Positions 23,351 to 34,901 are shown, counted from the first letter of the stretch. The stretch is 64,000 nucleotides of DNA from Tupaia tana (GCA_026018925.1 JAKSZU010000004.1:42844233-42908232); one strand, 5' to 3'. The notes: a model not told the origin generated them from the sequence alone. Numbers and translations: made by a program.

Positions 23351-23572
23351 AAAATACTCTACCACTACAAAGATGTTTAGCAATTATACATTTAGCAATT
23401 AATTATAGCAATTATAACAAAAAGTAGCCAACTTTTTTGTGAAGACAAAAATTTTTAAATATTTTCATTGCTACTATTAACTATTACATCTATTGACATT
23501 ATTATTAGTTTTTGCTATTATCATTATGGATATAACAATTCAGTTATATATTTCCTTTATTGAAAGAGTCAT

Positions 23573-23853
23573 GGGACCAGCAGTTAGCATAATGGCTATG
23601 TCGCTGGACTCCCATGTAGTCGACCAAGGTTTGAGTCCTAGACCTGGTGGCTTAAACTCATGCCGGGCGCGTGTAGGAGCGTGCCCAAGATCCCGAGAGG
23701 AGAATGGAGGAGAAGAGATTGCGGCATGGCCATCCCCCCAGGGGGTGATTTCTCACTTTCTGTCTGTCTCTTTTTGTCTTTCTGTCAAGTGCACATGCCC
23801 TATAGCAAATACCTTTCCAAAAAAAAAAAAAAAGAAAAAAAAAAAAAAAAAAA
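23573..23853 (+). mobile_element. tRNA-derived SINE, full-length
   Basis: The TSD gaaagagtcat (23562-23572) / gaaagtgtcat (23854-23864) is clear. The head is gggaccagcagttagcataa. The middle palindrome catccccccagggggtga is well kept, and the tail is a long interrupted A run. Three open frames across it are artefacts of the SINE. Confidence 0.93.
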
Positions 23854-23864
23854 GAAAGTGTCAT

Positions 23865-24944
23865 ACCCTTAAATACCCTGTTGGATAATTTGTAATTTTT
23901 ATTTAACTATGTGTTTTGGAAGTTTTCCATGCCACTAAACATGTAATAGGTTAGCACTACTTCTTTGAATCATTCTTTAGTAAGTTCATTAAAAAATGTT
24001 CTGTGATTTAGTTATGCAATGTACTATTTTGGACATTTAAATTATTTTCAGTATTTACTTTAATAAATGATGTCTTAGCAAACACAGTCAAATATTTTGG
24101 TAAATTTTTAATTTTCTTCATAGGATTATTATATTTTGACAAACATGCTTTTTTTTGGTCTGATATTTCAGAATACCTTCTAGAAACATTATACCAATTT
24201 ATACCAATACATCAGCTGATTATGTAAAAACTCAGTGGATCTTTCATAGTAAAAAGATCATGTGAATGTTTGGAAGCTGGTGTAGACAGTTGGTGATATG
24301 AACAGACTTAAGAGTTTTTCAACAAAGGGTGACTGTCCTTGAAGATCCTAACCTTTATAAATATGGATTCAAGATGACATTAAAAACTATTTTTTCTTAT
24401 GTGCCAATATTAGCATATTTTTGATTTTCTATTCACATTTCTCCTGTGCTCTCTTTATTTAATGTCCTGTGTGATTTGTTTGGTTTTGTTTTTATCCCTC
24501 CCCCATACACATACACCCTAACCCCTATGGCTTTCTTAATATTTCAATACCTTGAACACTGGTGTTTCTAAGTGCTAAAATATTAATCATTTTTCCATTC
24601 TTTTTACTAGAAACATCATTTCCTGCTATATGGTCAGAAACAGAGAACTGGGGAATTATAAACATACGCCGATGGGTACCTCTGAGTGTATCTGATGTTT
24701 AGTCTGAATTTTCCTAAGAAGCCTGTATTTGATAATGTTCTGTCAAATCCACAGTGGAGGCTCAGCACATCTGGCCAGGCTTTTGGGATGACTGTAGTCA
24801 AATGTATCATGTCATTCGTTTGTTCTTCGCTACATCAGAATAAACAGAATGTGCAAAAACCTTCGCATTCTAGCTAGAAAATAAACTCAGGGTATTGTAT
24901 AGGGTATGTATTCATAAAAATGACATGTAAATAGAGAAAGAAAA
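23865..24944. other. AT-rich sequence, unassigned
   Basis: Nothing can be firmly named. Some segments near 23900-24150 read like a decayed antisense L1M, but not securely. Confidence 0.4.
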
Positions 24945-24954
24945 TAAGATAATT

Positions 24955-25195
24955 TTTCCAAATTCGATTTCTTTATTCATGTGTGCACATGTGAGAGAGA
25001 GGAGGAACACCCCCCATAGGGTCTGATTACACTGTAATCCCCTTCCTCCGGTCCTCTAGCTTGTCAAATCTTGGGCATTTGAGCACATGCCTGGCATGTT
25101 TCAGTCTGACTGGGCCAGAGATTTGAACTGCATCACCATGTGGAGTCCAGCTTCTCTTGAGGGGTGCCTTACCACAGTGCCACAGTAGCTAGCCC
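24955..25195 (-). mobile_element. tRNA-derived SINE, decayed, antisense
   Basis: The antisense order is retained: gtgtgcacatgtgagagaga, a C-rich block, cttgggcatttgagcacatg, cctggcatgtttcagtctga, gagatttgaactgcatcacc and gccacagtagctagccc. Confidence 0.8.
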
Positions 25196-25306
25196 ACTAC
25201 TGGTTTTCAAAAACTGAAAGTTATAAACGTGGTAAAGGAACAGGAGAATTAAATCAATAATTGGTAACAAAAAAATAGACATTTGTAGGCATTTAAAGAT
25301 TCAACT

Positions 25307-25552
25307 GGGGCCAGTAGATGGCATGGTGAATAAGGCACTAGAGTATCACATGGATGACTGTTGTTTGAGTCCCAGACCTAGTGGCTTGAGCATCATACCA
25401 GGCACATGTACATGTGTGCCCACAATCCCAGGCAAAGAATGGAGGAGAAAGGATTGTGGCATGGCCATCCTCCCCTGAGGAACTGATTTATCACTTTCCC
25501 TCTAACTGCCTGGCTAGTGCATGTTCCCTATAGCAAAAACTAAAAAAAAGAA
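25307..25552 (+). mobile_element. tRNA-derived SINE, older subfamily
   Basis: The head ggggccagtagatggcatgg is followed by gtttgagtcccagacctagt, caaagaatggaggagaaagg, a degraded C/G palindrome, ttccctatagcaaaaac and an A-rich tail. Confidence 0.88.
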
Positions 25553-25744
25553 AAATTACAAAAAAGGTAACCAATTGAATTACTGTACATTGTCACTTAT
25601 TTTCACAAACTTTATCTTTTAGAGAAACTGTCTATAAAAGACAGTATATTTGGCCAACATATTCCTGGGTTGTTTTACACATCCTCTTCTTTGGCTATTA
25701 TTTTATCTATGCTCTGGATTATATTCCTTCCTGTCTTCTCATAG

Positions 25745-26095
25745 ATTGCTGTGATCTGAATGCTAGTGTCCCCACAACATTCATATGTTGAAATTCTAAT
25801 CCTCAAGTTGATGGTTTCAGGAGACTGGGCCTTTAGGATGTGATTAGGTCATAAAAGTGGAGCCCTCATGAATGGAATTAGTGTCCTTATAAAATTAGTC
25901 TTCCATTCAGCTCATGTGATGACACTATGTGATGACATAGCTTGAAGATGCAAGCCCTAAGACACTAAATCTGCAGGCTACCTTGATGTTGGTATTTTGC
26001 ACATGCAAAAGCTGTGAGACATAAATTTTTGTTTTTATAAGCTACCCAGTTTAAGGTACTTTGTTATAGCAGTGGAATGGATTAAAATACAGATC
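25745..26095 (+). mobile_element. MaLR LTR (MLT1/MST-type)
   Basis: This is a solo LTR. It starts near tgctgtgatctgaatgctag, with cattcatatgttgaaattct, ggagccctcatgaatggaat, agtgtccttataaaattagt and a 3' end with ataagctacccagtttaagg and gttatagcagtggaatggat. The order and spacing match the family; there is no internal sequence. Confidence 0.85.
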
Positions 26096-26237
26096 GTAGA
26101 CTGGAAAAAACATTCTCATTAATCATGAGTTTTCCCCATGGGTTATCTATCCTACAATCATCCAAACATGTACATATCTCTGCCATCTAAAGAGAAGGGA
26201 AAAAAACATATCTAAAAAAGTTTCACAAAATTCATGA

Positions 26238-26238
<1 letters not shown>

Positions 26239-26281
<43 letters not shown>
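26239..26281. repeat. (TA)n microsatellite
   Basis: This is about 20 uninterrupted TA units, a likely polymorphic site. Confidence 0.97.
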
Positions 26282-26289
26282 CTATAACT

Positions 26290-27240
26290 ATTGTATCAAT
26301 GAGGATACTAAGATTCAGAGATAGGAGCCACCTTATCCAAGGTTGAAAGTGATATCACTGAATGACTGTAGGATTACAGCCACCACGTTCTTTTCAGTAC
26401 CTCACATAACACATTACTTCTCTCAAAAGTAGTCTTGCCATGCTCATCATGTGGAATGTGTGTAAGATGCCAAGAAGCAGATTTTTTAAAAGATAGTCCT
26501 AAAATTTGCCAGAAATATTTGTCTTTTCTTAAAAGGACTATGCCTGCATGGCACTACCTGGTTCAATGAGCCACATTTTTCTGTAATTCAAGTATGTTTC
26601 TTAACTAACTCTCCTTGTGAAAGATCAGTGGCAAATTGAGCCAGCTGCAAATACATTGTGCTTGATTTTTGTGAATTAGCATGAAGACTAAAACTCCTAG
26701 AAAATTGATGGTTGGTGGAATTTACATAATTTTGGTCATATTAAGAACTTTCAGTTATTTAAATATAATTTGCCCCTTTCTGCTATAATATCATGCTTTT
26801 TTTGTGAAATGAAGATAACAGCTGAGGCCTAATTCATTTAAATTCTATTATACAGTCAGTGAGCAATATGATAAGTATCTCTTCCATAAAAAAGATCCTT
26901 GGGGTATGAGTCATCTATGCTAATGTAACTTAATAATATATTCACTTTTTATAGACCACTAGAAATTTCATCACACATATTTTCTTCATAGTAAATTAAC
27001 TGTGGGTTTTTGGTCATCCAGATACATGCTTGTTTCATTTTAGGCTTGATATATCACTGTACACATAAAATGAAGAAGGACACTTCCAATTATGTATTTC
27101 TGGCTCTCTAATTCTCATCAAAATTTGTTTTTCTGCCTGTGATGTGATCAATATTAAAGGGGTATGAATTATCTAGATATGCCCTCATTCTTACTATTTT
27201 ACTTACAATTTTGATGGAAAAGTTGTTTCTCATCTAAGGT
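26290..27240. other. AT-rich, repeat-poor sequence
   Basis: No element can be named. The region at about 26520-26780 has balanced composition without simple repeats and could be conserved non-coding DNA, but nothing proves it. Confidence 0.4.
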
Positions 27241-27244
27241 AAAT

Positions 27245-28190
27245 GCTTACATCTATATTCTGCATCTAACCGCCCTCCCATCCCATCTCCCCATCTGTCC
27301 CCTATCACAGGTGCATCTAACCGCCCATCTCCCCATCTGTCCGCTATCACAGGTGCCTTGATCCATCAATTTTTCCCTCTGACAACTGAATCTTCAAACT
27401 CTCCCTGTGTATCCCTGTTTTCTCTTCAGTATATAATCCATGTTTACTCATTTGAAGTAACAAACACACTTAAGCTCTACTGTCATAGAAAATTTCAATT
27501 ACATAATACCGTATCACTGACTATGGTCACCACACTGTATATTAGATCTCTAGAACTTATTTATCCTGGACAACTGAAGTTTTGTGCACTTTTACAGCCT
27601 TCACCTGTTTTTATTAAGGCACTAATTACTAATTCCCTACCTCACCAAGTTTATAATATATTTACATTTTCTGTGCCTCTACATGTATGTATGTGTAGGT
27701 GTGTGTGTGTGTTTGTTTGTGTTTGCAGGCTGAACCATTGAAAGTAAGTCACAGATATTGCAGAAATCTACTTCTAAACAATTATTTATCTCTAAGAAAG
27801 AGAACAGTCTATTACAAAACCACAATACCATTATCATATCCAAGACAGCATTAAAAAAATAATAATATTTTCTAATATGTAGCCCATGTCCAAATTTTTC
27901 CAACTATCTTCCAAATACTATAATAAGTTATTTTAAAATCATAAATCACATTTGGTTAGCTCACAATCTCAACATTTTCTCCACATTTTACTATTTTTCT
28001 CATGATATTGACCTTGACATGTGAGGAGACTAGGTTAGCTCTCTAATCTGGATTTATTGGACTATTTTTTCATGATTAGATGCAAGTAAAACATGTCAAC
28101 ACAAATGCTACATTAATCATGTTATTTACATCCCAATAATCATATCTTGTGCCACATATCACTTTGTATACTATTACCAGATTTTTAATT
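27245..28190 (-). mobile_element. Old L1M 3' UTR, antisense
   Basis: The words gactatggtcaccacactgt, attagatctctagaactta, aaatcacatttggttagctc, gatattgaccttgacatgtg and ttcatgattagatgcaagta follow the antisense L1M 3' UTR. A GT-rich microsatellite (about 27684-27726) and a local C-rich duplication (27261-27353) interrupt it. There is no coding capacity. Confidence 0.7.
27261..27353. repeat. C-rich tandem duplication, two units
   Basis: A 51-bp unit (27261-27311) is followed immediately by a 42-bp copy (27312-27353). Both begin tgcatctaaccgccc and end tatcacagg; the second lacks about 9 bp. The near identity suggests a recent local duplication. Confidence 0.92.
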
Positions 28191-28264
28191 TTTAAAGTAC
28201 GTATTAACTGTATACTCTGTACTATAAAATTTTATATTAACATGTTAATTTGTTTATTACCTCT

Positions 28265-28378
28265 CTCCCCTTCAGGAATATGAGCTTTATAATAATAGGA
28301 TTCTATTAGGGTTACTCTCTCTCCAGGTCTAGTACAATGTCTGACACACAGTAGGCATTCAACTACTTATGAAATAAA
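28265..28378 (+). repeat. L2 LINE 3' end
   Basis: The words aggaatatgagctttataa, ctagtacaatgtctgacaca and cagtaggcattcaactactt match the L2 3' terminus (gagctccatgagggcag ... cctggcacatagtaggcgct). Confidence 0.65.
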
Positions 28379-28389
28379 GAAAAAGTGTG

Positions 28390-29328
28390 TACAATAAGTG
28401 AATATATGAACTTAAATATTAGTCTCTTATCTATTCATTGGATGTGTTTATTTATAACTCACCTATGTCATTTTTAAAATGAGATACAAAAGAGTTTCCA
28501 GTGAGAAAAACAACTCATAGCATTCTTATTGGCAAATAATCTAGTGACTACACAATACTTCTAGTATTTCAGATCCTTGTTAAATCAAAAAAGATAGAGT
28601 TATTTTAAATTGTTGAGAGACTAATGTGGATTTTTTTTCTCTGTCACAGACATGTCTACATGTAGCTACTCTTAGAATATTTATTATCTTTATGGGCCTC
28701 CACTTTCATTTTGCATTTACAAGAATTTCTCCATGACAGAGTTTTGCACCATTGGATAATTCAGATGCTCATTAAAATACAGTGAGATTTTGCTGAATCC
28801 ATTGAATACTACTTATGTTTTAATGAGCATTAATGAGCTTTGTGATTGTCCTGTGGAGCAAAACTCATATCTCATTAGGTAGATTCCCAAACTGCCTAAA
28901 GGTGAGCAGACACAGCTTTAGATATATAAGGTAATTTCATACTTAATTAGTTCTTTACTTGCCACACCATAGATACACATCCAGAACTATGGTTTAAAAT
29001 GGCAAACTTGTTGTTTGCTGTGACAAGTCAATGAAATGGTAGAATTCACAGAGAGCCTCTGTGAGTTGTTTAAGGCTATTCTCTATTATGTTAATAAATT
29101 GGCATGTTATGACTCGATTCACAGAAAATAGTATGAGAAAGACGAGTTAAATGATTTCTCACTTGAGTTGACATTGTTTTGTATTTTGTACAGAATATGG
29201 CATTGTAAAAACCTACAGGCAGATACTCAGATGCACATTTCTATGATATTGGTCATTTTCATTAATTGAGTTCTTATCATGTGACAAAGAATTATCATAT
29301 AGTTTTCATTGTAATAAAAATTCTGAAA
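28390..29328. other. Repeat-free block, possible conserved non-coding DNA
   Basis: No transposon can be recognised over more than 900 bp. The part at 28690-29110 is rich in TAAT/ATTA homeodomain-like words and includes ttaatgagcattaatgagc followed by gattgtcctgtgg. It contains no coding frame of note. Confidence 0.4.
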
Positions 29329-29329
29329 G

Positions 29330-29601
29330 GGGACCAGCAGTTAGTGTAATGGCCATGTTGCTGGACCACCACATAGTCGATCGCAGTTCGAGTCCCGGAC
29401 CCGGTGGCTTAAACTCACGCCAGGTGCGTGTGCGTGTGTGCCCAAGATCCCAAGAGGAGAATGGAGGAGAAGGAATTGTGGCATGGCATTCCCCCCTGGG
29501 GGGTGATTTCTCACTTTCTATCTCTCTGTCTCTCTGGCGAGCACACGCGCCCTACAGCAAAAACAAAACAAAAAACAAACAAACAAACAAACAAACAAAC
29601 A
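29330..29601 (+). mobile_element. tRNA-derived SINE, full-length with (AAAC)n tail
   Basis: The TSD ttctgaaag (29321-29329) / ctctgaaag (29603-29611) brackets the element. The head ggaccagcagttagtgtaat, B-box-like agttcgagtccc, the cattcccccctggggggtga palindrome and ctacagcaaaaac are all present. The tail has become an (AAAC)n repeat. Confidence 0.93.
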
Positions 29602-29659
29602 CCTCTGAAAGTTGAAGCCACTGTCTTCATTGTATGAGTAACACATTTCATATATTAAA

Positions 29660-30045
29660 TGTTTAAATGACTTCCTATATTGTTAGTTTTTATAACAAAA
29701 TGCCTCAGATTGAGTTGCTCAAGTAACAGAAATGTGTTTTCTCTCAGGTCTGGAGGCTGAGACTCCAAAATCAAGGTGTTAGGAGGTTTGGTTGCACTTG
29801 AGGTCTGTCCTCTTGGCTTGCAGGGAGCCACCCTTTCTCTGTGTCCTCCTGTAAACTTCTCTGTGTGCACATCTCTGATGTTTCTTCTTTTAAGAACATG
29901 AGTTCTACTGGATTAGGGCCCTACTATACATCCTCATTTAAACTTAATTTTGTCTTTAAAAGCCCTGTCTCTAATACAGTCACATTCTATGTACCGTGTA
30001 TTGGGACTTCCACATTTAAATTTTGAGGGAATACAATTCAGCCTA
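29660..30045 (-). mobile_element. MaLR LTR (MLT1/MST-type), antisense
   Basis: The top strand is the reverse complement of a MaLR LTR: aacaaaatgcctcagattga, ctcaggtctggaggctgaga, cttggcttgcagggagccac, gattagggccctactataca and gagggaatacaattcagcc. The order is complete, so this is probably a whole solo LTR. Confidence 0.85.
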
Positions 30046-30049
30046 TATG

Positions 30050-30112
30050 CTTGTCAAATATCACACTAGCAGTGAATGGCACATCTGTGACTTGAATTCA
30101 GGGAATTAAAGT
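30050..30112 (-). repeat. Possible MIR fragment, antisense
   Basis: The words atcacactagcagtgaatgg and gacttgaattcaggg parallel the MIR segment tcacacagctagtaagtggc and gggattcgaaccc. The match is short. Confidence 0.4.
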
Positions 30113-30444
30113 AGAAGAAAAAATGGAATGTATAGCCCACTATTTATAGTTTCTATTGTTTACCAAGACTGAAGACACTACAGAATAAATAAATTTTGAT
30201 ACTCAACTGTAAGAATAGTATACTGATTCATCACCTTTGATATGTTTCCTGCATGGTTAGTTTCATTGCAAGGACAGGGAAACTATAATGAAAAGATTCT
30301 TGTTCTTTCTCACAAACTATCATGCATAATTTTTTGTATGTCCTTTCCAGGATCTCCAGTATTTTGTAGTTGGAGGACCTTCAGTCAGTCTGCCATTATG
30401 CTGAAAGTACAACTTCAGAGAAAACAGAAATTCTATTCAAAGAT

Positions 30445-30548
30445 AGTTTTTAATTCATTCAATAATTACTGCCAGGCACTCTCCTAGGCTTTTAGGGAAA
30501 ATGTCAACAAAATGAGCCACCTCCCTGTCCTTGTAGGATGGCAAGAAT
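30445..30548 (-). repeat. L2 LINE 3' end, antisense
   Basis: The words attcattcaataattactg, ccaggcactctcctaggctt and gccacctccctgtccttgta match the antisense L2 3' end. Confidence 0.55.
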
Positions 30549-30670
30549 CAATCAAATAAATAAGTAAATAAATAACAGTATATTTATCAGTGTCGATTAT
30601 TATAGAAAAAGAAAAAGATGGCGAGGTCATAAAGGTCTAGGCTTGGTAAATACAACATAAAAAGAGCAGC

Positions 30671-30699
30671 TTTTTCTTTTCTTTTTTTCTTTTTCTTTT

Positions 30700-30733
<34 letters not shown>

Positions 30734-30971
30734 AGAGGTTTTTGCTATAGGACACGTACGCTCGCCAGAAAGACAGAGAGAGACAGAGACAAAAGCAAGA
30801 AATTATCCCCCAGGGGGGATGGCCACACTGCAATCCCTTCTCCTCCATCAGGATCTTGGGCACGCACGCACATGCGCCTGGTGTGCGTTTAAGCCACCGA
30901 ATCCGGGACTCGAACCATAATTGACTACGTGGGAGTCCAGTGACATAGCCATTACACCAACTGCTGGTCCC
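30671..30971 (-). mobile_element. tRNA-derived SINE, full-length, antisense
   Basis: A long CT/T-rich tail is followed by gagaggtttttgctatagg, gtacgctcgccagaaagaca, the palindrome tatcccccaggggggatggc and the head ending ctaactgc and ctggtccc. The family agggagaatgg segment is shortened by a small deletion at about 30847. Confidence 0.92.
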
Positions 30972-31329
30972 TGTAGGTAGAGTCTTTAAAAAGCTCATGA
31001 AAGATATATATTATGAAATAAGATGATCTGGTTTATATTTTTTGCATGAAAATAAACATATGCTTTACTTCCACTTTTCCACATTCTGCAGAACTCTTAT
31101 ATGTATCACAGTCACTTGAAGTGATTTTTTCAAATGTACAAATTAGGTCTCCACTTCTGGAAAGTATTCGTTTTGGGTGTAGCCCAGGACTTTCTTCTTT
31201 GAAAAAGATTCTTCTATTGCTATGGAACACCCATTGTCTGAGGATAACTGGTAAGCCTCCTAAGTTTTACAGAATTAAGTAACTTCACAGTTTAGAAATT
31301 GCTTTGACAGTCCCATTAAGCTTTTGGAA

Positions 31330-31367
31330 CACACACACACACACACACACTCACACACATACAATAA
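31330..31367. repeat. (CA)n microsatellite
   Basis: This is a CA tract of about 38 bp with two interruptions. The flanking bases 30975-31420 contain nothing else I can name. Confidence 0.95.
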
Positions 31368-31424
31368 TGCAAAGAAATGCAATTTTTATTGTCTTATTTA
31401 TGTGAAAAGCTACTTTTAAAAATT

Positions 31425-31665
31425 AGTGTCAGAAGAGCTTTCACTGGGCAGGGAGAGAAAAAAAGAGACAGCCAGAGAGAGAGAAAGCATCCTCAAGGGG
31501 ATGTGGTCATGCCACAATCCTATTTCCTCCATTTCTCCAATCTGTCAGGATTTGGAGCACATGCTCACACACACCTGGCATGATTTTCAAGCCACAGTAG
31601 GGCCTATGGGATCCAAGTCCCTATGCACAGTGCTTAACCACTCTGCTATAGGACCAACTTGCAAA
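31425..31665 (-). mobile_element. tRNA-derived SINE, older subfamily, antisense
   Basis: The element keeps gagagaaaaaaagagacagc, the catcctcaaggggatgtggt segment, acacctggcatgattttcaa, and a degraded head with cacagtgcttaaccactctg and ctataggaccaac. Confidence 0.82.
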
Positions 31666-31686
31666 GCTAATCTTAATACTTCTATT

Positions 31687-31687
<1 letters not shown>

Positions 31688-31717
<30 letters not shown>

Positions 31718-31964
31718 GCCATAGCACATGCGTGCTTACTGGCGAGACAGAGAGATACAATTAGAAGGAAAAACGAGAAATTGCCTCTCATGGGGGATAG
31801 CCACACCACAATCAATTCTCCTACATTTTCCTCCTGGGATATTGGGCACTCACGTATGCATGCGCACCAGGTGTGAATTTCAAGCTCCTGGGTCTGGGAC
31901 TTGAACCATGGTCAGCCATGTGGGAGTCTAGTGCCTTAACTACAATGCCACCTGCTTGTCCCTT
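31688..31964 (-). mobile_element. tRNA-derived SINE, full-length, antisense
   Basis: A poly(T) is followed by gccatagcacatgcgtgctt, the middle module, ggtctgggacttgaaccatg and a head ending ccacctgcttgtccc. The TSD is cttaatactt (about 31672-31681) against ttttaatactttt (31964 onward). Confidence 0.88.
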
Positions 31965-31975
31965 TTTAATACTTT

Positions 31976-32575
31976 TGATGTCTTGTGTTATCATGATTTT
32001 TGCTCTCTCTATTTAAATATATAAGAAGAAAATAACTATTTTACTATATTTACTCTTACAGTACATTAATTTGTTTTCCAATAATGTTTAGAATTGTGTG
32101 CCAGAGAATTTGAACTGAGCTTGTTTCTGGACATAAAGCTTTAACACATGCCCCAGCCTCTCCTGTGATTGTTTATTTATGAGCATATGCACTGCAGTGA
32201 CTATGAGAACTGTGATGCCCTTTTAGGTCTAGCTCAGAAATAAACATATAAACAAACATAGCCATGTTCCTTTCTACTGTTATGGGATTGAGTGGAGAAA
32301 ATATTGAGGATATATTAAATATGGAAGTCCCAGTAGATGGAATAAGCCAATGTCACTGAAGCACAGATTTAGAGATTTTCACCAAGCATACCTGCGTTGT
32401 TCTAATAAATGAATGAGAAGAAAACTTTTGTAGTGTCTAACCTTTAGATTTTTTTTAAAGTTTTGCTGCAGCCATTGACATTTTCTTGACTAATCAATAG
32501 TTTGTATTTATTTTATTTAGATGACTAGTGAAATGACATATTCTTAGTCTTAAACATTACTATTTAAAAAAAAAT
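31976..32575. other. AT-rich unassigned sequence
   Basis: No gene or named repeat can be supported between the SINE pair and the HAL1 region. Confidence 0.4.
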
Positions 32576-33104
32576 CTAGAGAACTAGTGATTTCAGGGGA
32601 ATAGGAGAAATGAAGATTTTCCACTGATAATTCAACCTCCAGTCCAAAAACTCGAGTGGTAGGAAGACTTTCAAGCCTCCTGTCTCTTCTGTCTCTCTCT
32701 ACCTCTGTCACTGTCTTCTCATTTTTTCATAATTTTTCCTTTTTAAAATTTTTTAAGGTAAAGCATTTTCTTGGCTTTCAGCCCCTCCTTTCCCTTTATC
32801 TTGTTAATAATCTCCTCTCCCCCTCCCAACCTAAGAAAGTCAAGGGAGCAGGCCATCAGTAGACACATTCATGGCTTCTGAGAACTAGTGATTTCACACA
32901 GTTTTCTAATTTTTGCTTTTTTAAAAAAAAATATTTTTTTTTAGTTTTTTTCTTCTCTTTTTCTTTGTTTCTTGATTATTTTTGTTGCTGTTTCTGTTTC
33001 TCTGTTTCCTATCCTGCCTGCTCTTGGACACTCAGAATGAACTTTTTGGGAAGAAATGCATCATCCATCAGATGACTAGAAATCACCGCGGGGCCACAAG
33101 AAAT

Positions 33105-34067
33105 ATGGGAAAGCAAGAAAATACCTCTACTCCAAGGGAAAAGAATAACTCCTCTTCATCCACAGACAGTTCAATGGAAATCATGGAAATGTCTGATAAA
33201 GAATTTAGGACATTCATTATGGCGAAGCTAACAGAGATGGAAGAGAAGAGAGACAATGAACTGCAGAACAAAAAGGAGAAAGGAGCTGACGAGTTCCAGG
33301 AGGTGAGGAAATTCTTGCAAGTTCTGAGAGAGGAATTACACACTTCAGCAAAGAATCAAATGGAACTCTTAGAAATGAAGGCTATAATACAGGAAGTCAA
33401 AATCTCCCTTGAAAGTATTAAAAGCAGACTAGATCATACAGAAAATAGAATCTCAGACATATAAGAGAAAATTTCTGGTCTAGAAAAATCCACCACAAAG
33501 ACAGAAAATTGCCCCAAAATTTTAGAATAATATATGAGAAGTACTAGATATCATCAAATATCCAAACATCCAGATAATTGGTATCCCAGAAGGCGAAGAG
33601 ACTCATAAGGGCATTGATAATCTAATCCATGAAATCCTGCAAGAAAACTTTACAACCCTAGAGAGGCACTCAAAGATCCAGTCCCAAGAAATACAAAGAA
33701 CCCCAAATAGAAGCAACCCAAGAAGATCTTCTCCAAGACACCTTGTAGCCAGACTGACCAAAACTACAAAGATAAGATACTAAGATTGCAAGAGAGAAAT
33801 AGCAAGTTACCTACAAAGGATATCCCATCAGACTAACAGCAGACTTCTCATCACAACCAATGCGAGCGAGGAAAGAATGGGAAATATATATTCAAATTGT
33901 TAAGGGAAAAGCAATTTCAACGAAGAATACTGTACCCGGCAAGATCATTCTTCATATGGGAAGAAAAGACAAGATCATTCTCAGATAAACAAAACCTGAA
34001 AGAATTTACCAGCACCAGACCAGATCTCCAAGAAGTTCTCAAGGGAGTGCTATGTCAGGAAAATTAA
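33105..34067 (+). pseudogene. HAL1/L1 ORF1p-like pseudogene
   Basis: ORF1p is the RNA-binding chaperone of L1 particles. An open frame begins upstream at 32982, but the likely start is the Met of MGKQENTS at 33105, since L1 ORF1 proteins commonly begin MGK. The open part ends with a stop at 33462-33464. It is polar and charged, with heptad-like spacing over EMEEKRDNELQNKKEK and MELLEMKAIIQEVKISLE, the expected coiled coil. Downstream DNA still reads, across several frames, as the RRM and C-terminal regions (for example IIGIPEGEE, EIQRTPNRSNPRRSSPRH, PIRLTADFSS). It is broken by a stop and multiple indels, so no protein is expected. Confidence 0.75.
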
Positions 34068-34563
34068 ATGCAGACACACAGAAATAAGAGTTCAAAAACT
34101 AAGAAAATGGCCAACTTAATTGTAGGGACAAGTCTGGAGTTGAATATTATATCCCAGAATTCATTTGGGAAGATCGAACCACAACAGAAGATTGATTAAG
34201 TACATGAGACTGAACTGGTGAAATAGCATTCTGTGACTTTTGACTAAAATACTGCTTCTTTTCTTCTAGGTTTTGTTGTCTGGTTTTAAGAGTTTTTGTC
34301 CTGTCTTGAGCTGTTGATAGGTCCATGTACCTACTATTTAAGCAGAATTCTAACCTGCTTTCAGGCTTTAAGTTTTAAGCAAATTTCCTTACCAATTCAA
34401 AACTGCTTTTCTTGAAATTATCAGCTGAACTTGCTATTGAAAGTAGTTAGATTATTTAAAAAATTGTGTGATCAATAAAATGTAGGGTGAAAGGAATGGA
34501 AGACAACTATAGATGCCAGAGATAGTGTGAGAAGAGGGTGGGAAAGGGCAGAGGGTCTGACAT

Positions 34564-34567
<4 letters not shown>

Positions 34568-34608
<41 letters not shown>
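34568..34608. repeat. (TA)n microsatellite in HAL1 3' UTR
   Basis: This TA run of about 40 bp lies directly after the purine-rich agggcagagggtctgaca segment of the 3' UTR. Confidence 0.95.
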
Positions 34609-34610
<2 letters not shown>

Positions 34611-34898
34611 ACTAGAAATGGAAAATTATTGATGATTACATGCATGATAAAGCCACTATGTAGTATATTCTGGATGGTAAACTACATTTTGTATGCTGTG
34701 ACGATGCTTAGAGGATGGATGTCAATTAATTAAAAAAAAGTTTCAGGAGGAAAAAAACCCACAAAAACCTTTTATCTTGAAATTAAAAAAAAATGCATAT
34801 TTGATGACTGCAGTAAGCTATACAGCCCCAGTTAGGTGCTACTTTATAGTATGTTCATTCTATTCACTGAGGTTTATGCCTAAAGTCAGACTTGTGTT

Positions 34899-34901
34899 CA
34901 T

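Larger units (their letters stand above)
32578..34740 (+). mobile_element. HAL1-type (half-L1) retrotransposon
   Basis: A pyrimidine-rich leader precedes a decayed L1-type ORF1 (see 33105-34067). The sequence then goes straight into a 3' UTR and an A-rich end at about 34740, with no ORF2 endonuclease or reverse transcriptase between. ORF1-only L1 derivatives are known as HAL1 and move using enzymes supplied by a full L1. The 5' limit is uncertain; I set it at the first copy of gagaactagtgatttca (32578), which recurs at 32879. A (TA)n tract lies in the 3' UTR (34565-34608). Confidence 0.7.

Noticed and set aside
23493..23888. 131-codon open frame containing VMGPAVSIMAMSLDSHV-type words
   Set aside because: It is the translated tRNA-derived SINE; the same peptide words recur at 17344 and 29349 wherever a sense SINE lies.
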